Part shown: piece after piece, positions 16,045-24,761 of the stretch
Layout: every line of letters begins with the position of its first letter
Numbering within the stretch: position 1 is the first letter of the stretch
Program-made: the position numbers and the translations under genes
The notes under the pieces: model-generated
Database searches by the model: none
What the model saw: the letters and a program-made list of their open reading frames with translations, nothing else
Told to the model about the DNA's origin: nothing
Assembly (NCBI GenBank): GCA_031261625.1
Contig: JAISJG010000004.1
Span: 1-34,283, forward strand
Direction of reading: 5' to 3'
Source of the DNA: Candidatus Methanoplasma sp.
GTDB taxonomy: Archaea; Thermoplasmatota; Thermoplasmata; Methanomassiliicoccales; Methanomethylophilaceae
Length of the DNA: 34,283 bases

Positions 16045-17721
16045 ATGAAGAACGACATCGAAATAGGCGAAGAAGCTGTCGTAAAGCGCATAACCGAAGT
16101 CGCGGAGTCCATAGGTATTCCCGCAGACGAAATAGAACAATACGGCAAATACATTGCAAAGGTCCCGTTGGACGTACTTTCCAAATTCGATAACAACAGG
16201 AACGGAAAACTGATCATGGTCACCGCAGTGACCCCGACCCCCGCAGGCGAGGGAAAAACCGTGACCACCATAGGCCTCATCCAGGGCCTCAGCCGTATCG
16301 GAAAGAAAGTGGTCGGTGCCCTGAGGGAACCGTCCGTGGGACCGACTTTCGGCGTGAAAGGAGGAGCCACCGGCGGAGGATATTCCCAAGTATATCCGAT
16401 GTGGGATATCGACCTGCATTTCACCGGTGACATCCACGCGGTCACATCGGCCCATAACCTTTTATCTGCGGTTCTGGAAAACAATCTGGTAAGGGAGAAT
16501 CCTCTCAACATCGACCCGTCCCGCATTATACTGAAGAAAGCGGTCGATATGAACTGCCGCGAACTCAGGAACATAATCGTCGGTCTCGGCGGAGGAAGAT
16601 CCACTGGCGGCGTACCGCACGAAAGCGGATTCCTGATCACTTCTGCGTCCGAGATCTCGGCGATACTCGCACTCACGTCCGGATACGAGGACCTGAGGGA
16701 AAGACTCGAAAGGATCGTCGTCGCCTACACATACGACGGCGAAATGGTCACCGTGAAGGATCTCGGGTGCGCCGGAGCCATGATGGTACTTCTGAAAGAT
16801 GCCATCAAACCGAATCTCGTCCAGACTCTGGAAGGCCAGCCCGTGTTCATCCACGGATTCCCGTTCGCGAACATTGCACACGGAAACAACAGCGTACTTG
16901 CCACAAGATACGCACTGAAACTCGGAGATTACACCGTGACCGAGGCGGGATTCGCCGCGGACCTGGGCGGAGAGAAGTTCATGGACATCGTATGCAGACA
17001 GTCCGGATTATCTCCGGATTGCGTTGTAATCGTCGCTTCCGTACGCGCTCTGATGACGCACGGAGGAGCGAAACTCGATAACCCCGAGACCCTGACGAAA
17101 GAGAACCTCATCAAAGGATTGGCGAACCTCGACAAACACATCGAGAACATCAAAGGATACGGCGTTCCCGTTGTTGTTTCCATCAACCACTTCGCTTTCG
17201 ACGATCCGGAGCACATGCAGCTGCTGCGCGACCACTGCAAGGACTTGGGCGCACACTGTGTCCAGTCCGATGCATACCTGGAAGGCGGAAAAGGAGCCGA
17301 GGAACTTGCAAGGAAGGTCGTCGATGTCATAGAGACCGGAGAAAAGAACTTCAAACTGCTCTATGAGGACAGCGCAACACTGAAACAGAAGATCGAGACC
17401 ATCGCAACGAGGATATACGGCGCAGATAAAGTAACGTACTCCTCACCCGCGAACAAGACGCTGAAGGATCTTGAAGAGAAAGGATACGGGAAACTTCCGA
17501 TATGCATCGCGAAGACGCAGTACTCCCTGTCCGAAGTCGCCGACCTCAAAGGGGCACCGAAAGGATGGACCCTCAACGTAAGAGAGGTGACGGTATCCGC
17601 AGGCGCGGGATTCGTGGTCCCCATATGCGGTACGATGATGCTGATGCCCGGACTTTCCGGTACGCCTGCGGCGCTGAGGATGGATCTCACGGCGGAAGGA
17701 AAGGTCAGAGGACTGAAGTAA
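16045..17721 (+). CDS. fhs: formate--tetrahydrofolate ligase
   Basis: 558 residues from the ATG at 16045, the usual length for the family. It makes 10-formyl-tetrahydrofolate from formate, ATP and tetrahydrofolate in the cytoplasm. Hallmarks: the P-loop TPTPAGEGKTVTT near residues 60-72, REPSVGPTFGVKGGATGGG near 94-112, and conserved blocks LHFTGDIHAVTSAHNLL and VGAGF-like SAGAGFVVPICG near the C-terminus. The enzyme is typical of bacterial folate-dependent C1 metabolism and present in a minority of archaea, so an ancient transfer from bacteria is likely; codon use here looks like the neighbours. It would feed C1 units into purine or serine/glycine metabolism. The earlier TTG start would lie upstream of the predicted transcript start. 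Confidence 0.96.
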   Translation: MKNDIEIGEEAVVKRITEVAESIGIPADEIEQYGKYIAKVPLDVLSKFDNNRNGKLIMVTAVTPTPAGEGKTVTTIGLIQGLSRIGKKVVGALREPSVGPTFGVKGGATGGGYSQVYPMWDIDLHFTGDIHAVTSAHNLLSAVLENNLVRENPLNIDPSRIILKKAVDMNCRELRNIIVGLGGGRSTGGVPHESGFLITSASEISAILALTSGYEDLRERLERIVVAYTYDGEMVTVKDLGCAGAMMVLLKDAIKPNLVQTLEGQPVFIHGFPFANIAHGNNSVLATRYALKLGDYTVTEAGFAADLGGEKFMDIVCRQSGLSPDCVVIVASVRALMTHGGAKLDNPETLTKENLIKGLANLDKHIENIKGYGVPVVVSINHFAFDDPEHMQLLRDHCKDLGAHCVQSDAYLEGGKGAEELARKVVDVIETGEKNFKLLYEDSATLKQKIETIATRIYGADKVTYSSPANKTLKDLEEKGYGKLPICIAKTQYSLSEVADLKGAPKGWTLNVREVTVSAGAGFVVPICGTMMLMPGLSGTPAALRMDLTAEGKVRGLK

Positions 17722-17733
17722 ATTTATCAGAAT

Positions 17734-17757
17734 CTCCGGCCCTCCAAAGGGCCGGAG
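17734..17757 (+). terminator. terminator of fhs
   Basis: A perfect 10-bp stem, CTCCGGCCCT and AGGGCCGGAG, with loop CCAA, begins 12 bases after the fhs stop. A moderately T-rich stretch (ACTTTCTTTGGTTG) follows. Confidence 0.7.
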
Positions 17758-18024
17758 TACACTTTCTTTGGTTGTATGTTCTGAATCAGATGGGAAATCT
17801 CTGATTTATTACTCTATTTCTTGTTAGTATTTTTACGGTTCGAAGTACTGACTACACTTCTGATATATAAAACTCAAGATAAAACAGGCAAATTCGATAG
17901 TTTCTTGGTTTTTATATACGATTTTGTACAATAGTGATATCAGTGCGTCTACGGAAATGCCTGTAGAAAGTAAAGGATGGGCGTTTTAGGTCGGAGACGT
18001 GGGGCGGGGATCAACGGAGTGATT
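17758..18024 (+). promoter_or_regulatory. promoter and leader of the surface-protein gene
   Basis: The stretch is AT-rich up to 17940. A strong TATA box, TTTATATA, is at 17911-17918, predicting a start near 17940 and a leader of about 85 bases. GGAGTGAT at 18014-18021 is a good archaeal Shine-Dalgarno match just before the ATG at 18025. No other gene or clear RNA fold is visible between 17758 and 17900. Confidence 0.6.
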
Positions 18025-21000
18025 ATGATGAAATCAAAAATAATCAGAATAATGCCGGTGATCACGGCAGTGCTCGTGTTGAGCATACTGTTCGTATCGG
18101 TAGTGGGAGATGACGACTCTGTCAATGCAGAGGACGGAATCCCATACATAGATGAGAACGGGGATCTGAAATACAATGATGATGCGGTAGAGATCACAAA
18201 TGGAATGACGGAACTCAACGATAGCGGACCGAACAATGGTTGGTACTATCTCGACAGTGATGTTTCGACTACGAATCTCAAAATTATCGGTAATGTGAAG
18301 ATCATTCTCGTCGACGGTTACAAATTAACGGCAACTTCGAGCAACAGTGCCGCGGCAATAGGAGTAAGTGCCGGAAACACTCTGACCATTTTCGGTCAGT
18401 CCGGCGGAACAGGTGAGATCGTTGCAATCAATACCGGCGATCCCTACGGAGGCCCCGGTATCGGCAGCAGCATCGTCGGCGATGACTGCGGGACAGTCAT
18501 CATAAACGGCGGTAAAGTGACCGCGACCGGCGGTAACAATGGTGCAGGTATCGGTGGCGGTAACGGCAGAAACGGCGGAGATATCACAATAAACGGCGGT
18601 ACAGTGATCGCAAAAGGCGGTAATTATGCTGCAGGTATCGGCGGAGGCCGTTCCGGAAGTTCCGGCGGCGGAAACAGCGGTAAGATCGTCATAAACGGCG
18701 GCAATGTGACCGCAACCTGCGGTGCCAGCAATAACGGTGGTGCGGCCGGCATCGGTGGCGGAGACGGATTTGATGCATATCTGGGAGTAGGCGGATACGG
18801 TGCAGGCGGTAATGCCGATGAGATCATAATAAACGGCGGTACTGTGAAAGCGACCGCAAGTGGTTACGGTGCAGGTATCGGCGGAGGCGCAGGCGGTAAC
18901 GGAAAGATCACCATAGGCGGTAATGCCAATGTGGAGGCGATCTCGGCAAGTGCCGGTGCCGCTATCGGTGGCGGTTTCGGCGGTTACGGCAATGTCACAA
19001 TAGATGACGGTACTGTGAAAGCGACCGGCGGCAGCTATGCGGCAGGTATCGGCAGCGGTTATGATGCTCCGGGCGGTAATGTCACGATAAACGGCGGCAA
19101 TGTGACCGCGACCGGCGGTTATTACGGTGCAGGTATCGGTGGCGGATCGTCACACGCCAGCAATTTAACCGGCGGCAATAACAGCAATATCACAATAAAC
19201 GGCGGCAATGTGACCGCGACCGGCGGTTATTACGGTGCCGCTATCGGTGGCGGATATTTCGGCGATAACAGCAATATCACAATAAACGGCGGTAATGTGA
19301 CCGCGACCGGCGGTAGCTCAGGTGCAGGTATCGGTGGTGGCTACAAGGGCAATAACAGCAAGATCACAATAACCGGCGGTTTCGTAACTGCAACAGGCGT
19401 TTACAGAGGCGCGGGCATAGGCAGCGGATCCAACGGTGACGACATGGTCGCCATCATCTCCGGCGGTACTGTGATAGCGATAGGCAGCGAATATGCGGCA
19501 GGTATCGGTGCCGTAATGAGTTACGGAACTCACGGAACCATTACCATCACCGGCGGCAGCATTTATGCGAACAATACCGACAACCCCCCATATGAAGGCG
19601 GTATGCCGCGCCCCACGAACGGTACGGATCCGATATACATGAACACATTCACCATAGGTGACGGCGCAGGTCAGAAGAACAACTATCCGATCACTGCGAA
19701 GAACATCGCAAGCGCACCTTACTATGGATTGAACGACACGTTCACAAACGGTAACGGCATAGTATACTTCTGGTTGCCGGAGAGTGCATCCAAAGAGTTG
19801 GTGACCCTGACCGCAGACGGTCTGGAACACATGAACTTATTCGTGCGCCCGAGTGATGACGGCAATGCACAGACGCTCTATCTGTACAATATCAGTATAA
19901 CATCCGATGATCACACCGAAACGGATTACGGTGTAGCAAAGGACTTCCGGGTAACCACGGTCTGCAGCATCAGTGCGTTCGACATTACATACTCATTGGT
20001 CGGAGCGCCCGCGGGCGTGACCATCGACAGCAATACGGGCCTCATAACAATCCAGGGCACTGTCCCTGCGGGTGTGTATCAATTCGTTGTGAGAGCAACC
20101 ACGATCGTAGATGATACGGATCAGAATTTCACGCTGACGGTCATCCCGTCGGAGTATACCATAACGGCCAACGCCGATTCTAACTCGAACATAACGCCTT
20201 CGGGTTCACTGACGGTAGCGAGGCACGGAAACAAGGCATTCACGTTCTCTGCAAACGTGGGATACAGAATATCCGACGTGATCGTGGACGGTGTCTCCAA
20301 TGCTAATGCAATAGCTGCTGGAACATTCACATTCAGTAATGTGATAAGCGACCACACGATCGATATCGTATCTGTGCCGGAGTATACCATAACAGCCAGC
20401 GCTGACGGTAACTCGGTCATAACCCCATCGGGTTCACAGATAGTGGTGGAGCACGGGAACATGACGTTCACATTCTCTGCGAACGCAGGATACAGAATAT
20501 CCGACGTGATCGTGGACGGTGTCTCCAATGCAGCTGCGATAGCTGCAGAAACATTCACCTTCAGTGACATTACAAGCGATCATACGATCGAGGTCGTATC
20601 AGAAGCTGTAGTACCTTCCACACCTACCCCCGGCGTACCTCCGGAGTACACGATAACCGCTGTCGCAGATGACAACTCCAAAATAACACCTTCAGGCTCA
20701 CAGATCGTGAAAGAGCACGGAAACAAGACGTTCACATTCTCTGCGAACGCAGGATACAGAATATCCGACGTGATCGTGGACGGTGTCTCCAATGCTAATG
20801 CAATAGCTGCTGGAACGTTCACATTCACTAATGTGACGAGCAACCACACGATATACATATATACGGAAAAGGCAGCAGGCCCCGCTCCCGAGCCCGGTCC
20901 GAATGACGGATCCGCGGGCGGTTCCGAAGAGGGTACCGTCAACGGCCCCGCAAGCACCGGCAGAGGGAACGGAGGATGGGCGGTTGCCAATCTGATCCTT

Positions 21001-21303
21001 GCCATACTCACAATCGTCGCAGGGATCGTTGCTCTCTATTCCGGAAAGAACCGCAGCGTCGAAGGGGACGGAGAAAAGCGCTCCAAGAGAGCGTTCACGT
21101 TCAGAGCGATAAGTGCCGTCGTCGGTGTGGTATCTGTGATCGTGTTCTTCCTTACGGAGGATCTCACGAGACATGTGGTACCGACGGACGAGTGGACACT
21201 GCTGATGATCGTACTCTTCGTTATCGGAGCGGCGGTCTTCATAATCAGCTTCGGATTCGACAGAAAGGACGAAGACGATGCTGACGACAGCATGTCGTAC
21301 TGA
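18025..21303 (+). CDS. large repeat-containing surface (adhesin-like) protein
   Basis: 1092 residues from the ATG preceded by a GGAGTGAT site; an in-frame ATG at 17977 would add a basic, non-signal-like 16 residues. A signal sequence or anchor (IIRIMPVITAVLVLSILFV) opens the protein. Residues about 135-520 are glycine/asparagine-rich units with core 'ITINGG-VTATGG-GAGIGGG', likely a beta-helix of the carbohydrate-binding adhesin kind. Residues about 645-707 resemble a cadherin/Ig-like putative domain (VTIDSNTGLITIQGTVPAG). Three units of about 75-85 residues follow (YTITA ... GYRISDVIVDGVSNA), close to InlB B-type repeats. A Pro/Gly linker leads to three membrane helices near 982-1006, 1026-1048 and 1057-1078. 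It is probably displayed on the cell envelope for host or particle contact. The multi-helix C-terminal anchor is unusual compared with a single-helix anchor. Confidence 0.85.
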   Translation: MMKSKIIRIMPVITAVLVLSILFVSVVGDDDSVNAEDGIPYIDENGDLKYNDDAVEITNGMTELNDSGPNNGWYYLDSDVSTTNLKIIGNVKIILVDGYKLTATSSNSAAAIGVSAGNTLTIFGQSGGTGEIVAINTGDPYGGPGIGSSIVGDDCGTVIINGGKVTATGGNNGAGIGGGNGRNGGDITINGGTVIAKGGNYAAGIGGGRSGSSGGGNSGKIVINGGNVTATCGASNNGGAAGIGGGDGFDAYLGVGGYGAGGNADEIIINGGTVKATASGYGAGIGGGAGGNGKITIGGNANVEAISASAGAAIGGGFGGYGNVTIDDGTVKATGGSYAAGIGSGYDAPGGNVTINGGNVTATGGYYGAGIGGGSSHASNLTGGNNSNITINGGNVTATGGYYGAAIGGGYFGDNSNITINGGNVTATGGSSGAGIGGGYKGNNSKITITGGFVTATGVYRGAGIGSGSNGDDMVAIISGGTVIAIGSEYAAGIGAVMSYGTHGTITITGGSIYANNTDNPPYEGGMPRPTNGTDPIYMNTFTIGDGAGQKNNYPITAKNIASAPYYGLNDTFTNGNGIVYFWLPESASKELVTLTADGLEHMNLFVRPSDDGNAQTLYLYNISITSDDHTETDYGVAKDFRVTTVCSISAFDITYSLVGAPAGVTIDSNTGLITIQGTVPAGVYQFVVRATTIVDDTDQNFTLTVIPSEYTITANADSNSNITPSGSLTVARHGNKAFTFSANVGYRISDVIVDGVSNANAIAAGTFTFSNVISDHTIDIVSVPEYTITASADGNSVITPSGSQIVVEHGNMTFTFSANAGYRISDVIVDGVSNAAAIAAETFTFSDITSDHTIEVVSEAVVPSTPTPGVPPEYTITAVADDNSKITPSGSQIVKEHGNKTFTFSANAGYRISDVIVDGVSNANAIAAGTFTFTNVTSNHTIYIYTEKAAGPAPEPGPNDGSAGGSEEGTVNGPASTGRGNGGWAVANLILAILTIVAGIVALYSGKNRSVEGDGEKRSKRAFTFRAISAVVGVVSVIVFFLTEDLTRHVVPTDEWTLLMIVLFVIGAAVFIISFGFDRKDEDDADDSMSY
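18500..19400 (+). repeat. in-gene repeats encoding GAGIGGG units
   Basis: About ten degenerate units of roughly 70-110 bases. Copies at 19088-19146, 19198-19253 and 19281-19340 are nearly identical at DNA level around GGCGGCAATGTGACCGCGAC. High identity implies recent duplication or gene conversion. Confidence 0.8.
20148..20870 (+). repeat. three in-gene repeats encoding InlB-B-like units
   Basis: Units begin near 20151, 20382 and 20643 (each with a start like 'GAGTAYACSATAACVGC'). A block including ATATCCGACGTGATCGTGGA is identical in all three (around 20266, 20497 and 20759). Units 1 and 3 also share GCTAATGCAATAGCTGCTGG, which unit 2 lacks, so the copies have exchanged sequence. Confidence 0.85.
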
Positions 21304-21320
21304 GCGTATCGTTAAACCAA

Positions 21321-21342
21321 CGGAACGGTGAGAACCGTTCCG
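21321..21342 (+). terminator. terminator of the surface-protein gene
   Basis: A 9-bp perfect stem, CGGAACGGT and ACCGTTCCG, with a GAGA tetraloop, starts 18 bases after the stop. It is followed by a run of eight T at about 21356-21363. The convergent Sel1 gene ends at 21376. Confidence 0.8.
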
Positions 21343-21375
21343 GAAACCATTTCCCTTTTTTTTCCAACAGAGAGA

Positions 21376-22080
21376 TTATGCTTTTTCGTAATCCGCGGAC
21401 GGGATAACCACCTTGTCGGTCATGTCGTACCAACGGACAGCTTCATCATGATCCTGAGGAACACCGTCGCCGGACTCGTACATATTCCCTAAAAGTATCT
21501 GGGCGCCTTTGTGACGGTTCATAGCCGCGGATATAAGCCAGTTAACAGCTTTTTCCGTGTTCTGTTCGACCCCGCATCCTGTTTTATACAATTGTCCGAG
21601 AACGAACTGCGCCTCGTTGTGTCCGCCCTCTGCCGCGAGTTCGAACCATTTGGCCGCAGCGTGATAGTCTTTTCCGACACCTTCGCCGTCGAAATATATC
21701 TGCGCCAATGAATACTGAGCCCTGGCATCCCCGTTCTCCGCCGGAACGGTATATAGTTTAGCGGCCATTGCAGTATCCTTCGGTACGCCGTACCCTCTGT
21801 TGTAGATCTTTCCCAAAAAGTACGTCGCACTCATGTGGCCTTTCTCCGACGCACGCTCGAACCACGATCTTGCGAGATTGAAATTCCTGTGTATGCCCTG
21901 GCCTCTTGCATAAAGGAGTCCCAAACAGAACTCCGCATCGGCGACACCCATGTTGGCCTGGGTGGAGAGAATAGAGAAGGCTTCGTTGTAATTCTCTTCA
22001 GAACGCGTTCTGATGATGAATTTCGCCCATTCGAGGGGTTCCAACTGACTTTCGAACGGTATTCCCGAACTCTCCTCCAT
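21376..22080 (-). CDS. Sel1-repeat protein
   Basis: 234 residues from the ATG at 22078-22080; the frame is open to a TTG at 22122, but a minus-strand TATA-like TTATAATC (about 22095-22104) between them predicts a start near the ATG. About five Sel1 units are visible, such as AEFCLGLLYARGQGIHRN, ATYFLGKIYNRGYGVPKD, AQYSLAQIYFDGEGVGKD, AQFVLGQLYKTGCGVEQN and AQILLGNMYESGDGVPQD. No secretion signal or enzyme motif is present, so it is probably a cytoplasmic protein-binding adaptor. It is transcribed away from three other Sel1 genes. Confidence 0.88.
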   Translation of the reverse strand: MEESSGIPFESQLEPLEWAKFIIRTRSEENYNEAFSILSTQANMGVADAEFCLGLLYARGQGIHRNFNLARSWFERASEKGHMSATYFLGKIYNRGYGVPKDTAMAAKLYTVPAENGDARAQYSLAQIYFDGEGVGKDYHAAAKWFELAAEGGHNEAQFVLGQLYKTGCGVEQNTEKAVNWLISAAMNRHKGAQILLGNMYESGDGVPQDHDEAVRWYDMTDKVVIPSADYEKA

Positions 22081-22181
22081 GGTACTCAATAAAAAAGGAC
22101 GATTATAACTCTTATGTTTCAATTGCTCTGTCCAGCGACCAAAAGATAAAACATTAAATTAGAGACGTATACTGTCGGTTC
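22081..22181. promoter_or_regulatory. divergent promoter between two Sel1 genes
   Basis: Leftward: TATA-like TTATAATC on the minus strand near 22095-22104. Rightward: ACATTAAATT at 22151-22160, about 27 bases before the ATG at 22182. Both mRNAs would have little or no leader. Confidence 0.45.
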
Positions 22182-23627
22182 ATGACAACGGGAGCCCGTC
22201 AACTTATGGATTGTTCGTCAGTCGATTACAACCTGAAAGAAGCAGCGACGGTGCTCGAGACCCTCTCCGCTGAAGGAGACAGGGAGTCGCAGTACCTTTA
22301 CGGACTGTTCCTTTACACCGGGACCCACGTCCAGAAGGACACAAAAGCAGCGGAGGAACTGTTCGCTCTTTCCGCGGCCGCAGGCTATAACGATGCGGCG
22401 GTCCTGAAAAAGGACATCGATAAGAACGGCAGCGAGGAGAGTATCCTTGCTCCGCTGATCGGACTCATACTGAAAGGAGAGCAGAGGAACACCGACGCCT
22501 GCAGAGAACTGTTCGAACTGTACACCAACGGAAAAACTCCTGTATCGAAAAACCACGCCGAGGCCGTCAGATGGTACACCGTCTGCGCCGAGGACGATGA
22601 TGCAGTGGCACAGAACACCGTGGGTTTCATGTACCTCATGGGAAAAGGCGTCAAGAAGGACAAAGCGCTTGCGATCCAGTGGCTTAAAAAAGCATCCGAT
22701 AACGGTAATGCGGATGCAATGTACCATCTCGGGGAGATGTTCGACACAGGATTGTGCGATGTCGAACCCGACCTAAAAGAAGCGATCAAGTGGTATCAGT
22801 TGGCCTCGAACGCCGGAAGTGCCGACGCCCAATTCACCCTTGCCGGCATCCATATGATGCAGAAGACCAAATATTTTGACGTGAAAAAAGCCGCCGAACT
22901 TCTCGATAAAGCGGCAGCGAACGGCCATTCGGAAGCACAGTACCAGTACGGTATGATGCTGGCATACGGACAGGGGATCAAAAGAGACCCCGTAAAGGCA
23001 GCAAAATTACTGGAGGCCGCCTGCGAATCCGGATTCCAGCAGGCCATGGTCGATTACGCCAATCTAAGATTCGAAGGGGAAGTCCTTGAAAAAAACTATG
23101 CGTTATCCGCGAAATGGTTCAAACAGGCCGCCGATTCCTGCAACGGGTACGCACAGTACGCATTGGCATGTATGTACGGTAACGGCTACTATTTCGAACA
23201 GAACGACGATACCGCAGCGAAATACTTCAGAGATGCGGCGGAGATGGGAGAAGTGAACTCCCAGTACTGCCTGGGATGTTTCTGTTTCGAAGGCAGAGGC
23301 ATGGAGAAGGATCCTATCGAAGCGGCGATGTGGTTCGACCAGGCCGCGGACCAGGGACATCCGGGTGCGAAAGCGTTCCTGGGGATGATGCTCGTGACCG
23401 GTTCCGCCGGACGCACGGATCCGGAGGAAGGTATGCGCAAGCTTACAGAATCCGCAGACTCCGGATACTTCGAAGGCCAATACTATCTCGGCAAATTATA
23501 CATGGACGGGGAATTCGTAACCAGAAACATCCCCCGTGCCAAAAAGTACCTTTCCCTCGCCGCGAAACAGGGTGATCCCGATGCGACGGCCCTTCTGAAC
23601 AAAATCAAAACCGATAAGATGCATTGA
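22182..23627 (+). CDS. Sel1-repeat protein, 481 residues
   Basis: Built of about twelve Sel1 units from near residue 20 to the end, such as AQNTVGFMYLMGKGVKKD, AMYHLGEMFDTGLCDVEPD, AQYQYGMMLAYGQGIKRD, AQYALACMYGNGYYFEQN and SQYCLGCFCFEGRGMEKD. It should form a long superhelical solenoid. There is no signal peptide or transmembrane helix. It heads a run of three rightward Sel1 genes, and its stop lies 32 bases before the next ATG. Repeats differ from each other and from the neighbouring genes, so the cluster is an old duplication family rather than a recent one. Confidence 0.9.
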   Translation: MTTGARQLMDCSSVDYNLKEAATVLETLSAEGDRESQYLYGLFLYTGTHVQKDTKAAEELFALSAAAGYNDAAVLKKDIDKNGSEESILAPLIGLILKGEQRNTDACRELFELYTNGKTPVSKNHAEAVRWYTVCAEDDDAVAQNTVGFMYLMGKGVKKDKALAIQWLKKASDNGNADAMYHLGEMFDTGLCDVEPDLKEAIKWYQLASNAGSADAQFTLAGIHMMQKTKYFDVKKAAELLDKAAANGHSEAQYQYGMMLAYGQGIKRDPVKAAKLLEAACESGFQQAMVDYANLRFEGEVLEKNYALSAKWFKQAADSCNGYAQYALACMYGNGYYFEQNDDTAAKYFRDAAEMGEVNSQYCLGCFCFEGRGMEKDPIEAAMWFDQAADQGHPGAKAFLGMMLVTGSAGRTDPEEGMRKLTESADSGYFEGQYYLGKLYMDGEFVTRNIPRAKKYLSLAAKQGDPDATALLNKIKTDKMH

Positions 23628-23659
23628 TATGCTTACAGGTCCTTACGGCATTCTGCGAA

Positions 23660-24757
23660 ATGAAGAAAATATTCAAAAGTGCGGAGAACGGCGACCCGTA
23701 TGCCATGCTGGGACTGGCTTACATGTACCACAACGGCAAGAATGCGGACCCCGATCCCGAACTTGCAATGAAATGGTATATCCGGTCCGCGGATTCAGGC
23801 TGCTCCAGAGCGAAGTGGGAACTCGCCAAGATCTTCAGGGATGGTTCCATCGTCGAGGCGGACGAGAAACTCCATTTACATTATCTCAGAAAAGCATCGG
23901 ATGCCGGTGTCCCCGAAGCACAGATGAGACTGGCGACTTACTACCTCGGAAGGGACATCCTTCCGTATGATGAGAGGATAGCTTTCGAACTCGTATATTC
24001 TGCGGCCGAGAAAGGACTTCCCTTCGCACAGTTCATGGTCGGTTATATGTTCGGAATGGGGATAGGCACCAGTCCGAACCTTACCGAAAAGGAGATTTGG
24101 TATTCCAAAGTGGGATATTCCGGGGATGCCGACCTGTTCTACCGCATCGGCAGGAGTTTCGAGTACGGCAAACTGGGATTGCAGAGGGATCTGTTCGAAG
24201 CGGGAAGATGGTACAAGTTCGGAGCTGACATGGGGCATGAGAAGTGTCTCGTCTGCTGGCATTCGGTACTGGTGGCATTGGACGGCGGAAGTGTGGATTC
24301 TCTTCAGGAAAGGGAATTCAAACTCAGCCATACCGAAACCGAGAAGGAACAGGCCGTCAGGGATGCCGCTCTTGCCGTGGCCGACCAGTTCCTGGACATC
24401 GGTGACGAAGAGAACGCTTTCATAAACTATCAGAAAGCGGCCGAACTGGGAAGTCCCGTCGCGATGTTCACTCTCGCCTCGTTATACCACGGAGGAGGAT
24501 CCTTCGTGAAAAGGAATGACCGCATGGCCATAGACCTTCTTTCCAAAGCATCCCATGCGGGATCGGAGGACGCACAGTTCCTTATGGGCAATCTGTACGA
24601 AGAAGGCGGCCTGGGATTCAAACAGGATACGGACGAAGCGATAAAGTATTACACCCAGGCTGTGGCCAACGGATACCTTACCGCACTGTACAAACTCGGA
24701 CTCTACATGGAACATCCTGAAGAATACGTAAGAAAACACGCCAAGATAAGACGGTGA
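23660..24757 (+). CDS. Sel1-repeat protein, 365 residues
   Basis: Start set at the ATG of MKKIFKSAENGDP, which begins directly with a Sel1 helix; the frame also opens at a TTG at 23624 that overlaps the upstream stop, adding 12 unlike residues. About nine units are visible, including AMLGLAYMYHNGKNADPD, AQFMVGYMFGMGIGTSPN, AMFTLASLYHGGGSFVKRN and AQFLMGNLYEEGGLGFKQD. A less regular segment at about 175-245 (WHSVLVALDGGSVDSLQE) interrupts the solenoid and could be a functional insertion. It ends within a GGTGAT sequence that serves as Shine-Dalgarno for the next gene. Confidence 0.87.
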   Translation: MKKIFKSAENGDPYAMLGLAYMYHNGKNADPDPELAMKWYIRSADSGCSRAKWELAKIFRDGSIVEADEKLHLHYLRKASDAGVPEAQMRLATYYLGRDILPYDERIAFELVYSAAEKGLPFAQFMVGYMFGMGIGTSPNLTEKEIWYSKVGYSGDADLFYRIGRSFEYGKLGLQRDLFEAGRWYKFGADMGHEKCLVCWHSVLVALDGGSVDSLQEREFKLSHTETEKEQAVRDAALAVADQFLDIGDEENAFINYQKAAELGSPVAMFTLASLYHGGGSFVKRNDRMAIDLLSKASHAGSEDAQFLMGNLYEEGGLGFKQDTDEAIKYYTQAVANGYLTALYKLGLYMEHPEEYVRKHAKIRR

Positions 24758-24761
24758 TACA

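Noticed and set aside
16029..16676. Open frame opposite fhs (215 codons)
   Set aside because: Shadow of a highly conserved enzyme; no independent signals.
18490..19400. Regularly repeated GC-rich units resembling a CRISPR or satellite array
   Set aside because: The units vary in length, stay in one reading frame and encode a regular protein repeat; there are no constant repeats with unique spacers and no cas genes.
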